From NCBI GenBank assembly GCA_019828545.1, contig JACVRA010000093.1, positions 49,368 through 113,367 on the forward strand: 64,000 nt of DNA, given 5' to 3'. Under the pieces are notes generated by a model, which was not told where the DNA came from, searched no databases, and saw nothing but the letters and a program-made list of their open reading frames with translations. The DNA is from Paracamarosporium sp. OC-R06-R3. Its lineage: Eukaryota; Ascomycota; Dothideomycetes; Pleosporales; Didymosphaeriaceae. Below are positions 1 through 10,510 of the stretch, piece by piece; positions within the stretch are counted from its first letter, which is position 1; each line of letters begins with the position of its first letter. The position numbers and the translations under genes are program-made.

Positions 1-1156
1 GCATGGAATTCCCGCTGGCAGAAAAGACTCGAAAAGGCAAGGGCATTTCTTGAGAGACTCATTAAGCAGGATTTATCTGGAGTAGGAGCGATATCTGATT
101 TGACCAAGGAACTTGAACAGCAATATGAGATCGAATCATGGGAACTCAGAAATACCATTCCCTACGGCAACAAAGCAAAAGTTCGAAGGGTGGATCCAGC
201 TGAAGTAGAGCAAGGTAAGCTGCGATCATCGCCATTAAGATTCGAAGTGAAACCCGAGGACGTCGTGATTCCTGTCATGACCGAACCGGTATATGATGAC
301 GATGATGATTGGGTGGGGAGTACAGATCCGCTTCATCCCATCAGTACCAACTACGACATCAGTCCTGCTGGTATCGACGACGATTATCTGGAGCTCCTCA
401 TCGGAGATGAAGCAGCGACTGTTGCACCCTTTGAATACGATGCGTACAATTCTTCCTACACAAGCTCGCATGAGAACAGTGAAGGCATAAATTCTGTGGT
501 AGACTTCAAAACTCAGGATGATAGCCTCAATAGTACGTGATCTAAATTGCTCACCTACCAAGAGTTTGCTAACTTTCTTATCAGACAGCGAGTTGAGTAT
601 GGGTACGGAACCACTGATAGCTTGGGGTCCTGTAGCAGAAGACAACGTTTCTTTTGGAGAAGTAAGCATCAACGGCCTGCGAACGGATGAAAAAGTTAAG
701 CAGGAGCAAATTGAAGCAGTCACCAAAGAATTTTGGGAAGTAGTCAACATTGACGACGATGACAACCAGGATACACCAACGACTAAAACGATTGAAGACA
801 GGAACATTGCCAACGGTATCTCAGTTCAAACGGGCAGCAATACTGGCTCAACGTCTCCGGCCTTCCAGTCTAAAAAGACTGATTGCACTTTGGATTCATT
901 GGTAGTTCCTCCATTCAAAACGAGCTGTCTTGGCAAACAGTTGAACAATGGTGAGTCACACCGGGTCATACCTCCCAAAGGTAGCTCCACAGATGTAAAG
1001 TATGAGGCATTCCGCAAGGCGATTGTTCATCTAAAGGAGAAAGATCCTAGGAAGTATTATGAGCAGTGGCTCATAGAGCGCCGATTAGAGATCAAGGATA
1101 TTGTGGGACCTGAGGGAGCGAGGATCTATGACCCCCCAAGGCAGAAGACGCAGTAA
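1..1156 (+). CDS. Unknown acidic protein, 3' part (5' end outside window)
   Basis: The frame is open from base 1, so the gene starts left of the window. Exons are 1-532 and 585-1156. The 52-bp intron 533-584 (gtacgt...tcag) removes the frame change, and the joined part encodes 367 residues. The protein is hydrophilic. An N-terminal part rich in Lys, Arg and Glu (RWQKRLEKARAFLERLIKQD) looks helical. A run of five Asp follows near codon 90, then Ser/Thr-rich linkers, and the conserved-looking end is a charged helix (KEKDPRKYYEQWLIERRLEI). There is no signal peptide, membrane segment or enzyme motif. I do not recognise the family; a nuclear or scaffold role would be a guess. A further acceptor-like ctggcag at 14-20 means the first bases could be intron. 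Confidence 0.6.
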
Positions 1157-3798
1157 AAGTTGGTCAAATGTGTCACATTGAGTACTTGTGGTAATATAAA
1201 TTCTAACGCTCTGAATTGTATCTTAAGTCTGGCGTCTCTGATGTGTCTAAGTGCATTTATACTTAGGCAGGTCATTCTAGTTCCTATCAATGGAGTTTTA
1301 GATGGTCCACTTTGGGATACACCGATCTCCAATGCCACCCCTAATATCACGATTAATTGATATTCTGATATTGATAACGCGATTGTCTCAAACCATGCAG
1401 ATGCATTTCATCGATAGGCCGCCTTGAATAACCCGGCTATCGTACCACACCCTCCCGTTCCATCAGCCTTCCGTTGTCCAAGCTCTACCTCAGCACGGTA
1501 GACTCTCTTTGCTATTCAATATTTCACGATACGTAAGGCAGCCCCTCTCCGCCTGTCACTGATTTAAAATTAGATTTATTGGAGAGCATGACACCAGACC
1601 ACAAACTAGATTCTCCCAACACGAGAGTTTGGCCTTTTAGATCGACATGCTATGTGTCACCAATTAGAGTTATAGAACGTTACTTGTAGATACGAAGAGA
1701 GCAAGACCTTTACTCAAAGGTTAATTTAGGGAAAGGCAAATGATTTAAAAAAGGTTATTTGATATTAGAATAAGGAGGATAGGATCTGGCACCTCGTGTC
1801 GTGGCAATTCATAGTTCTGTATTGCTTCGTCTGTATTCAAGAACGAGAGGCTAACCGTTTGTTTGATATATAACTAGTTCATTTGCTTGAGATCACGCAT
1901 AGAAGATGTTGACAGTCTTATGAGAGTGGTTTGTGTCACACAGGGACAAGTAGAGCCCCAGAAAACTCACTCATGGCTGTGGAAGTGCACCGGGTTTGAA
2001 AGTGCGCGCAGAAGACTAGAGGAGATTTAAGATACCGTAACGCCGATTTATACCACTACTGAACTCTTATTTCTCACTGTCTTGCAATGATGAAGAAGCT
2101 GAGCTTGTTATAAAGTTATAACACGGCCATTCCGGGTACTTCCAAAGCGGATAAGAATAATTCCAAGGGTGGAAATGGTCTCAGGGGCAATGATTGATAG
2201 CCTACTCGTCTATACATGCACGGACTATAACAACTCAGTTCAAAATAAACTTCTTCATGGTTGATTAGGTACGTACTTCAGCTAAATTTAAGGTATCTTA
2301 AATAGTCCCTACAGGATTTGTTACGTGAATGCCGACCAGGCGTGCCATGAAGTATTGCTAGAGGCTGTGGAGTAGCTAAGACAACTCGAAACGGCAATAC
2401 TACAAACCTTTATTTAAGAAGCGATTGAGGTCACATTTTGCACCATTATGACGTAGGCTTTGTCGGCTTTGCGGTGACTGTAAAGCCCGAAAGGATCAGT
2501 ATCTGTAACGATTATATGTCCGTTGCTCGGCGTGAGAGGCTGTTGCCTCAAGCACAAGCATCATGGTAATCGAGAGGCGTTGCGCCCGTATGCGTTGTCC
2601 AACCGGGTTTATCCGCAGCTGTTTCTGTTTCATGGTCTGCGCCACACAACCGACTCACATAGCTGTCGTGGTAAATGTCAATGAGAAACTTACTGTGCGT
2701 TTTAGCATTAGTGTCTGGCCATACATGAGGCAGTGCATTATTCTAGGTTGTGCGATAGGGCAAACGGATCTCCTCGGATGCTTTGTTGTAGGACTGGCGG
2801 CACTTCGAAACGTGAGCTCGCAACGGGGCCGCAAGAGACTCACGGCCTCGGCGATCACAATTTGACGTCAATGCAAAGAATGCACATGTACGAAAAGACA
2901 GGAGATTATGTTCTGGCACTCCGTCGATCGCATTGCGCGAACAATAAGCTACAAAATATGTAAAGGCCCCAAAGATAGACCAGAAGACAAGGAAGATGTG
3001 TTGCCCTTCTAGAAAGTGAAGCAACATGATTCAGTCTTTCGGTCATAGGAAGGACCGGCGTAACGGGCTTTGTGGTCGAACGCATCGCGACTCAGCTCAT
3101 TACTAGCGCACTGTGCGTAGGAAGCCAAGAATCCGTAGCTTGCAATCCGCAAGTCCTGTGCCAATAAGGTTCTTGTTGCCTAAATAACCTTATCGGTTAA
3201 ATGACCAATCATAGAGAGTGACTTCCGGTTTTCGCCCCCAAAACTTCCGCCACCCTTCGTATTCGGCGTCACAATGGCTACGCGAAACACCCCCATGAAA
3301 CAAATTGCCGAGTTGAACCTGCCTACATACACATCGAGGATGTGGCTTGGTTCAATCCTTGCTACTATCCTGTAAGCTTCCGTGTCGATTATGGTGAGTT
3401 GATTGGTCAAAACACCGATTTCATGCGTACTTGGATAATGCAGGGGTGCGATGGTATGGCTACTCATGTGGACTGCGGACTTCGGAGAGAATTCTGGTCC
3501 TGGCTGCTTCGAGGCAAATAAAGATTCTCGCCGGAGGCTTGTCGAAGCTTTGCGCGGAGGACCGGGATGGGGAAGGACATTGCGAGTAGAGAGCATGTCA
3601 CTCACTCCACGAGATGTCTGTTTTGGTGACTACGGAGTGGAAACATTGTTTCATCCTTATGCTCAGACAACTTAAAGTAAGTAAGTATAAAGATCCTCGT
3701 GCGGGTCTTCTCATTCTCGTTCACACTCTCCAGCACCTCATTCGTTTCCCCACTCATCTACTTTCATATTTTGCCATTCGTTTCTATTCTTATCTATC
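1157..3798. other. Intergenic, 2.6 kb, no convincing gene
   Basis: Short open frames occur on both strands (for example 2563-2865 and 3180-3605) but none has protein-like composition, splice support or a family motif. The last 120 bases are the promoter and CT-rich leader of the next gene. Confidence 0.6.
3686..3691 (+). promoter_or_regulatory. TATA box of the CON-13-like gene
   Basis: TATAAA lies 108 bases upstream of the ATG at 3799. It is followed by a pyrimidine-rich leader (ctcattctcgttcacactct and similar), the usual layout for strongly expressed ascomycete genes. Position and context only; no transcript data. Confidence 0.5.
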
Positions 3799-4737
3799 AT
3801 GGTTCGATTCACTTCCGCTGCTGGTATCGCGCTTGCGTTGGTCCCTAGCATTCGTGCTCATACACTTCCCCTTTCCCATGGCATGTCACAACTTACCCAG
3901 CGGGATCTGGCTAAGACCCCGCTTCTGGATAATTTCGATGCCCTTACAGCGGATCCTTCTCGCATTCCGCCTATAGTGAAAGGCACTGCTACCAAGTGGG
4001 ATGCAGGAAGGTATCCCCAGAATTGTTACGACAAAGCTCGAGAAGCCATAAGTGACGAGGACGCGCGCCCCAAATGCGAACTGCGCGACTTGGAAATCTA
4101 CGATGTCACATATGAGGACTGCCCTTCCGGCCGTGACCCCTGGATCCTGTGCCGATGTTCAAATGCTGAGCTTAGCCTACAAGACACCATTGACGGCATG
4201 GGTACCGTTCCCCCTGGTGCTCGCAGCAACGTCCTTCACATCGTCACTATGAACGGTTTCGGTGGAGGAGGCGGTTACTCCGATGGCAACTCCATATTTT
4301 GTGGAGGGGCTCCGTCGAAGACGTGGTTCTCACACGAGAGTATGCACTGTAATGACCGGGACGGATTTGCCTTTTCGAACGGTGATGTCTTCAACAACGC
4401 CATCAATGCCGACTCCTGCGTACCTGACAGCTATGCAAACAATAACCCAACCGAGGACTTTGCACAGGTCGGAACCTACCTCAACTACGACATCAATGGT
4501 CATACCATTGACTACACTGGCAAGGATGCGTCGTGCATGGGCAACCAGTTGAACGCTGCGAAGGACTATCTAGCCGAGCGTCTTGACAAGAACGGAGCGT
4601 GCTTTAATGCTCCTGGTACTGACGGTATTGTCAATGGCAAGAGGGACACGAGGCGTGATATCATCGAGAGGGATCCCAACTCTTCATATGAGAAACTACT
4701 CCCTCACACTCCATACGCACATGGCGAATTCTTTTAG
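3799..4737 (+). CDS. Secreted CON-13-like protein with zincin-type HExxH motif
   Basis: Single exon, 312 residues. A signal peptide is clear (MVRFTSAAGIALALVPSIRA, cleavage expected after residue 20). The body resembles the fungal conidiation-specific protein 13 group: W-D-x-G-R-Y-P-x-N-C near residue 68, an E-Y/I-D-V-x-Y-x-D-C-P segment near 100-108, and W-I-L-C-R-C near 115. Residues 179-183 read HESMH, an HExxH zinc site, and 36 residues further on NPTEDFA supplies Glu219 in the position of a gluzincin third ligand. Several Cys are spaced for disulphides. A basic Lys-Arg stretch (GKRDTRRD) near the C terminus may be a processing site. Known for the family: expression around conidiation. 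Inferred: an extracellular metallopeptidase or a descendant of one. The ATG directly begins the signal peptide, so the start is firm. Confidence 0.85.
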   Translation: MVRFTSAAGIALALVPSIRAHTLPLSHGMSQLTQRDLAKTPLLDNFDALTADPSRIPPIVKGTATKWDAGRYPQNCYDKAREAISDEDARPKCELRDLEIYDVTYEDCPSGRDPWILCRCSNAELSLQDTIDGMGTVPPGARSNVLHIVTMNGFGGGGGYSDGNSIFCGGAPSKTWFSHESMHCNDRDGFAFSNGDVFNNAINADSCVPDSYANNNPTEDFAQVGTYLNYDINGHTIDYTGKDASCMGNQLNAAKDYLAERLDKNGACFNAPGTDGIVNGKRDTRRDIIERDPNSSYEKLLPHTPYAHGEFF

Positions 4738-5737
4738 ATACCGCAGGGGTAGTGGTGTAGTAGGAGTTTTCGTCACTTTACTGGCGTTAGATCGATCTGG
4801 TTGACTCTCAACCGTGGGTGGGTGATGGTTGGGTGGTGAGTACAGAGCAGCAGTATACACACCGCCAAGCTAGTAACTACCAACACTAACCTAAATGGGA
4901 CATGATGGTGTTGGCTCTTCTCATTCTGCATAGATACCACTACTGTTGACTGTATATTATTCTCAAATTAAATTAAATTTCAATGTTTGAACGAGTCTGC
5001 CAACATGTTACGAAAGGTCAGCGAATCTTATAAAGTACATTTCTGCAATTGAACATTCCAATAGTACATGTACTGTATTTCTTAATAGCACAACTGACTA
5101 GACATGATCCTGGCGCGCTTCTAATAAGACTTGTCTGTGCCACTCTTGTGTACTCTGTTGCTACGCTCACGAATCAACACGTATTTCGTTGTCGTAGTTC
5201 TGTAGCGACCGTGCATGACAACTTGTGATCGAAGGACTAAATATAAAAGGAGCCGAGTTGTTTGTTGGTGCATTTTGGGTTTATTTGTGTTATTGTCTGA
5301 GAGATCAGCGGGCTAGGGAACACCCACTACGACAAGTCGCACACCCTTAACCAATATTCAAACCCACTGTCACATCTTGGCAAGGTTTGATGCCTGGAAG
5401 AGTATTTATTAGTTGGTTACTTCCTTGCTTCGGAGTCCACTCCGTAACGATATACCAGGTGCTGGCAAGTCCCGATGATATGCCTGGTGCAGGCCCCGCA
5501 ACGTAACATAGGAAAGTTTAGCGAGCGAGAAAAGCAAGCTTGGATTTACCGCGTCCTGTTGCTAGGACCCTTGTCCGAACGCATGGCATTCGAGGCTCCA
5601 TTAGAAACTATCATGTTTTGGGTTCACATGTCGTTTGCCCTCATCTTAGTGCTCTCTGTAGTCACCACATAACATGCAGATACTTCAGCGCACGCTTTGA
5701 CACTCAGAATCCGAACGATACTCGATTGTGCGTGGGA
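4738..5737. other. Intergenic with 3' end and next promoter
   Basis: No coding evidence. Bases 4960-4985 are AT-rich (probable poly(A) region of the upstream gene). The right part holds the TATA box at 5242 and the leader of the receptor gene. In-frame codons between 5540 and 5737 lack an ATG. Confidence 0.5.
5242..5249 (+). promoter_or_regulatory. Possible TATA box of the rhodopsin-domain gene
   Basis: TATAAAAG, followed by a GT/T-rich leader. It is about 490 bases before the chosen ATG, so the 5' leader would be long or spliced. Assignment is tentative. Confidence 0.3.
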
Positions 5738-7245
5738 ATGGCACCCGTAGAAGATGAACATTTCTTGCCTGAGATATGGGCTTTGTTCTCGTTAGGGTCG
5801 TCATGGGTGGTCCTGCGCTTTGCCGTTAGAATTCGCACATTTGGACTCTACGGCCTACGAATCGATGACAGCTTTGCCTTCATAGCCTTGTTCTGCTGGG
5901 CTGTCATTATAGCCGGGATAAACGGCATATATTATACGGCAACGAATATCGACTATAAAGTAGATGAAGTGTGGGCCTTGACCCCCGAACAGGTTAAGGG
6001 GGTAGAATGGGGATCGAAGTTCTACATCATCACTCTCTATGCGTAGTAAGTGGCGACGACTTTACACTCCGGAAAGAGACGATGGTTAATCAAGGCCTAG
6101 CATTGTCATGGTGTTCAGCCTGAAGGCGATTGTCATCATCCTCTATCAGCGCCTTGCGTTCGGCTCATGGCAAAAGAAGTTACTAAAGTTTACAATCTTA
6201 CTGTGCACATGCGGATTCATCTCGACGACTTTGATGCTCAGTCTGATGTGCTTACCTTATTCGCGAAGATTCAAAGTGCAACCTCTACCAGACAACAAAT
6301 GCACCGCGTCGTCGTCCTTTTTCATCGTATTGAGCTGCTTCAATGCGACAACGGATGCGTTCCTACTCGCTATACCCGTTCCACTTCTGTGGACTCTACG
6401 CATACCTCTACACAAACGAATCGCGGTCTTTGTGCTTCTCTCATCTGGTATATTCGTTATGGCTGCATGCATTATCCGCGTCTCGTTAACGGTAAGTCCT
6501 TCCCCTCCACCGATCCGAGGACTTAGGCCTACTACTGACTTCCGACCTAGGTAGTTCCCAACATCACAGTACGCATTATCGCGCGATGGGGAGCACGTGA
6601 GCTTTCCATCGCCATGGTCGCAGTCAACTCAGCTAGTCTGCGTCCAAGTAGGTACTCGTTCCTGCATTTGAACCTAATCTGACTTTCCAAATAGTGTTTC
6701 GCAAATCCTTCTGGCAATCAAAACAAGCTGCTCTCCCTCAAGGTCAACCCCGCCAACAGCACAACGTATACATATTCGCTTCAGCGCATCGTGCCAGACA
6801 AGCCTTGGCGAAAGGACACTACCGCAACCAAGGCCTGAACTCCACGTCCGTTGGTCAGTCTACATTGGAGCGGTTTGCTCAATCGCAAGCTAGTACTATG
6901 TACGAAGGCGCGGATGAAGTTCCAGCGCAACCGCCGCCAACCTACGACCCTTCATCGAGACGACAGCGCTTTCTCAACTCGTTGGGTAGTTTCGGTAGCA
7001 ATGCTCTGAGAAGCGTCGCTCGAAGCCGACTGGTATCCCGTCCAGTGCCTAGTCAAGGTTTAGAGCCAACGGACGTTGATACAGAACACACAGGGAATGA
7101 CGGGAGATGGGGGATTGACTTGGAAAAGGGAAAGAAGGCGAATGATATGGTAAGGAGTACGACGGGTGGCAGCGTCCTTCCAGTCATCGCGAACACGTAC
7201 TCCGACTCTGATGCGACTGAAGGCCAAGAGCAACTTGATGCATAG
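5738..7245 (+). CDS. Rhodopsin-domain (PTH11-like) seven-helix membrane protein
   Basis: Four exons: 5738-6045, 6101-6491, 6551-6647 and 6695-7245. Introns are 55, 59 and 47 bp, and the protein has 448 residues. The first ~280 residues form hydrophobic helices with the marks of the fungal rhodopsin-domain family: R-x-x-V-R-x-R-T-F-G after helix 1, a D-D-x-F-x-x-x-A loop, a Cys-containing extracellular loop near D-N-K-C, and RWGARE before the last helix, which ends S-L-R-P-M-F. The C-terminal ~170 residues are a polar cytoplasmic tail rich in Ser, Pro and Gln. These proteins sit in the plasma membrane or vacuole and many are orphan receptors; ligand and signalling partner cannot be read from sequence. 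The ATG at 5738 is the first in-frame Met. The intron at 6046 removes an in-frame TAG by splitting a Tyr codon. Confidence 0.85.
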
Positions 7246-8588
7246 CGGTTCTCAGTAGCATAAAGGCTAAGCAAAACAGCAACAACATTTAACAAGATGC
7301 GTTCTGTTCGTGTAAAGAATGCTCGAAGCGTACAGCTGTTATGCGTATTGCATATACAAGCGTGGGCTTGAAGGGCCATATGATGAATCTTTGGTGAAGT
7401 CTAAACGTATTTGTGACTGTTGGAACTTCTCGGTCCACTCAGTAGTTGTTCCTTACAATAATTCCGGGGCTTAGGTATACCACTATGTGAGCGAGTGAGC
7501 AGGTCTACCTGCTTGTCATCTACAGCCTCAAATTCCCTTCGTTCCAAACAACCCTAGAAAGCCCCTATCCAAGCTTTCCATGTTCGCACTCTCTTTTCTT
7601 CTTCCCTTCTTGACAACGCCGAGTCGGTTCACATAGACACTATGGCTTGGTGACTCAAGAGGTTAGAGTCCAAAAACTTGCACTGTTCCGCTTGGAGCGA
7701 TCAATCCGATCGAGGTCTTTGTAACAGCTGTGTACCCAGGTAAATGCAAGTGGAAACAATGGGAACTAACGCGTTTATCTCATGTCAGTGTAGTCACTTA
7801 TGTCAAGGATCCGGACTTCGTGAGGGTAGGGGCATAAACACTGTGGCGATCGCTATGTGGACGAGGAGATCCCGTGCCTTCCCTCTGCATTCTTCATAGT
7901 AATTTTGACGTAACAAGACTATTTGAAGATACCCGTTGTTTGAAAAGTGCTCTGGGGATTCTTACGCCCGGATAGGACTGAGTCTCCGAGCATCAGACCT
8001 GTCATTGCATTCCAACCCGGTTCCAAATTTCGTACTGGTAGCACAAGACCTGGACTTACTGCGCAGCATTTTTCCTGATTGGCGGCTTCCCTCCAACGGA
8101 TCGCTTCATCTCCGAGAAAAAAAATGACGTTTCCCTGATGTGTATGCGTCCCTTCGGCAGCTTGAATTGACAAAAGAGCCATTTTCTGAGACCGAATACC
8201 AATTGGGCAGGTGTAGTGGAAGCTCCACGCAATTGACAATGATGAGTCTAGTCATTCATTTGCGATGAACAACGAGTAGATGGTGTTATATCCGGGACTG
8301 TCGCCCGGTTGATCATATATTCTTTGCACTTATCGTGCGTCTCATGGTATCTAGTTATTACACAACAGAAGCCCTGGGGCCTGAACGCCAGCCCCTCCAC
8401 ATACCAGGAAACTTTTATTGGCAGCCGTAACAATTAAGAAGAAATGGAGCGCCAATGCATGCGAGCTATGCCCTGCACAGCCGATATATGAAATAACGCC
8501 AGGTAAATGTAAAGCAAGCACGTCCAACCAATGTGCTCGAGCTCGGTGATTGAATGAATTGTATGAGGGAATTAGAGAAGAAAATCGC
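7246..8588. other. Intergenic, 1.3 kb, nothing recognised
   Basis: Contains only short frames on both strands (for example 7919-8239 minus). It lies between two converging genes and must hold both 3' ends. Confidence 0.55.
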
Positions 8589-9612
8589 TCAATGCGGGGT
8601 TGAAGCAAGTAGTCGCCCCAGACTCCCATTGGCCGGCGACATGGACATGATTGGAGTTTTTGCGTACGTGATCTCGCCTTCGATTGTGCTGGCTGACGTT
8701 GCGGTCTCCGCGTGGGACTTTAACGAGTACTGACGTGGACTTGATGGCGCAGTGCTCGCATATGTAAGTGGGGTCACAAGATCGATAGACTTGTACGACG
8801 AGCTAGTCGGGTTTGTTCTCGGAGGGAGCGGCCTCGTCGATGGAGTGTAGGGAAGCGAGTAGCTGATTGAAGAGGCAGGGGTATGGGACAAAGAGGGGGC
8901 GGCGCTGAAGTTGGCATGTGAGGTGGAGGCGCGAGAGTAATGAGGGCGACGAGGTCGCATGTTGGCGTCGGCAGGGTAGGCGGCCTGCTGAAAATGGCGC
9001 AGATAGCGCGAGGCGTCGGAGTCTTGCCTGGATTTCTCGTCGCCCGAGGCAGCGTTATCGTCTGAAGAGAGCTCGGAAAAGGCGCATGATGAGCGGTTGG
9101 AGCGGAGCTGGGTGGGTGAACGGGGCGGCACAATGTCACGGAAGTGGAGGTCTTCGAAGGAAAAGGTTGCGAATTGCGAGAAAGGCGTCAATGGCGGGGA
9201 ATGGTCCTGTGGAAAGGCGAAGTGCTTCTCGGTGTCCTTCTTGCGACAGCTAGAGCAGGTCAGCCTGACATTGCATGCATGGTGGTCACAGGGCATCAGA
9301 AGGGCGTACCTTTCGGAGCAGTAGAGGACTGAGTTGCAAGGCACAATGATTTGTTTCTCGCAGGTAGTACTGCCAAGGGTCAGCGACGGCGGGCATGGGA
9401 CAGATGGAGCATGAGTCATACCAGAATTGCAAGAAGCTCGTTGCCATGAGTTCCTCGTCGTCGAAGTCGTCGTCCTTGGGGTGCAGAGAGGCGGCCTTTT
9501 TGTGGGCGCCGTGGCTACTGGAGCGTTTGGACAAGGGCGCCGGCTTGGATGGCCGTGCGTGGGCCGGCAAGGGCCTTTTAGGGTTGGACGGATGACGAGC
9601 GTGAGTGGCCAT
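8589..9612 (-). CDS. Ecl1-like life-span regulatory zinc protein
   Basis: Three exons on the minus strand: 9612-9422, 9369-9310 and 9249-8589 (introns 52 and 60 bp), 303 residues. The key evidence appears only after splicing. The joined exons give F-C-T-T-C-E-K-Q, then C-N-S-x-L-Y-C-S-E-S-C-R-K-K-D, so Cys 64, 67, 75, 81 and 85 form the compact cysteine motif of the Ecl1 family. Intron 1 splits the codon of Cys64 and intron 2 the Ser before Cys85. The N-terminal 60 residues are basic and Pro/Ser-rich with a short acidic DDDFDDEEL block. The 200-residue C-terminal tail is Ser/Pro/Thr-rich and low in structure. Yeast Ecl1-3 proteins extend chronological life span and respond to nutrient limitation; the filamentous homologues are much longer. 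Molecular role here is inferred from family only. Confidence 0.8.
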
Positions 9613-10510
9613 GGGGATGTTGGAATGAGGGAGAGTTTTAATCCCTCTCCAGACAGAGACGCACGGAGCGCGGTGAGATTGATGGCGTTGTGGACAGGCT
9701 TGCCTAGTGGAAGCAGCAGCGGACAGGCGGTGACACAGCCGCCGAGCTAATATGACGAGATGGAGGGCTTTGTTCGAGCGTCTTATCGCGACATGTGCAG
9801 CCGAAAGGGCTTAGCCAGGAACGGTGCACGCAAATGGAGAAGATAAGGGTGCGACAGCGCAGATCGATAAGCTGAGTCGATAGCAGCAAGAGCCGGGGCT
9901 GGCCTCGGGACCGGCGGCTGGCGGCGGCTGTCTGCACTGTTAGCAAACGCTGCGTCGCACCCGGCGGGCTTGCCGGCATACCTGGAGATGGCGGATAGAT
10001 GAGCCGCAGTGGGCGGGCGGCGTCGCAGAGATATAGGCGACGATGGTCCAATATGGCGAATTCGATCACACGCGCGCAGTCATCGAGCACACCATCGACG
10101 ACGACGGGCCGCCCGCTCTATTATACTCGCCCGCGACCCACCCGCTAGACATCACGGTGTTGTGCATAACGGCTCTCGTCCATGGCGCGAATCGGATCAC
10201 CCATGGCGCCACGGCCAGCTCCACCCTCTGCTGCTGCTCCCCTTCGAACCTCAGAGTTTTCCTCGACGCGTGCTCCGCATCTTAGCTAACAGACGTCAGG
10301 AATGTGCTCAGCGTGCATCTTCGCACCCGACCCCCTGCGCTGCTTGACTCGGCCTGCCAATCGCCGCCTGTGCACAACCCACTCGACGCTCCATTTGTTC
10401 ACAGCAAAGAACTAAACCAACAGTCTGGCCAAAGTAAAGTTTCACGATAGCATCAAGTCACCGCAACCGAGCCCGCCACGTGTTGGTCCACTACCTGCCT
10501 GCGGAGGCGG
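9613..10510. other. GC-rich region between two minus-strand genes; leader of the Ecl1-like gene
   Basis: This is the promoter and 5' leader of the Ecl1-like gene and the 3' flank of the methyltransferase. It contains an 80-codon plus-strand frame (listed separately). No TATA box is obvious. Confidence 0.45.
10043..10285 (+). CDS. Candidate small ORF, unknown (80 aa)
   Basis: The frame begins with ATG in a fair context (gacgATGG) and encodes 80 residues. Most codons end in G or C, as in the real genes of this block. It includes V-I-E-H-T-I-D-D-D-G-P-P-A-L-L-Y-S-P, which reads like protein. It has no signal peptide and a Cys cluster (LCCCS) near the end. It runs antisense to the expected leader of the Ecl1-like gene. 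No family is recognised and no splice support exists, so it may be chance in GC-rich DNA. Confidence 0.25.
   Translation: MVQYGEFDHTRAVIEHTIDDDGPPALLYSPATHPLDITVLCITALVHGANRITHGATASSTLCCCSPSNLRVFLDACSAS

Noticed and set aside
3180..3605. 141-codon minus-strand frame before the CON-13-like gene
   Set aside because: It overlaps the promoter of a strongly supported gene, and its composition (Pro, Ser, scattered His) gives no domain or splice support.
7919..8239. 106-codon minus-strand frame
   Set aside because: Mixed composition, no motif, lies in a 3' flank; looks like chance.
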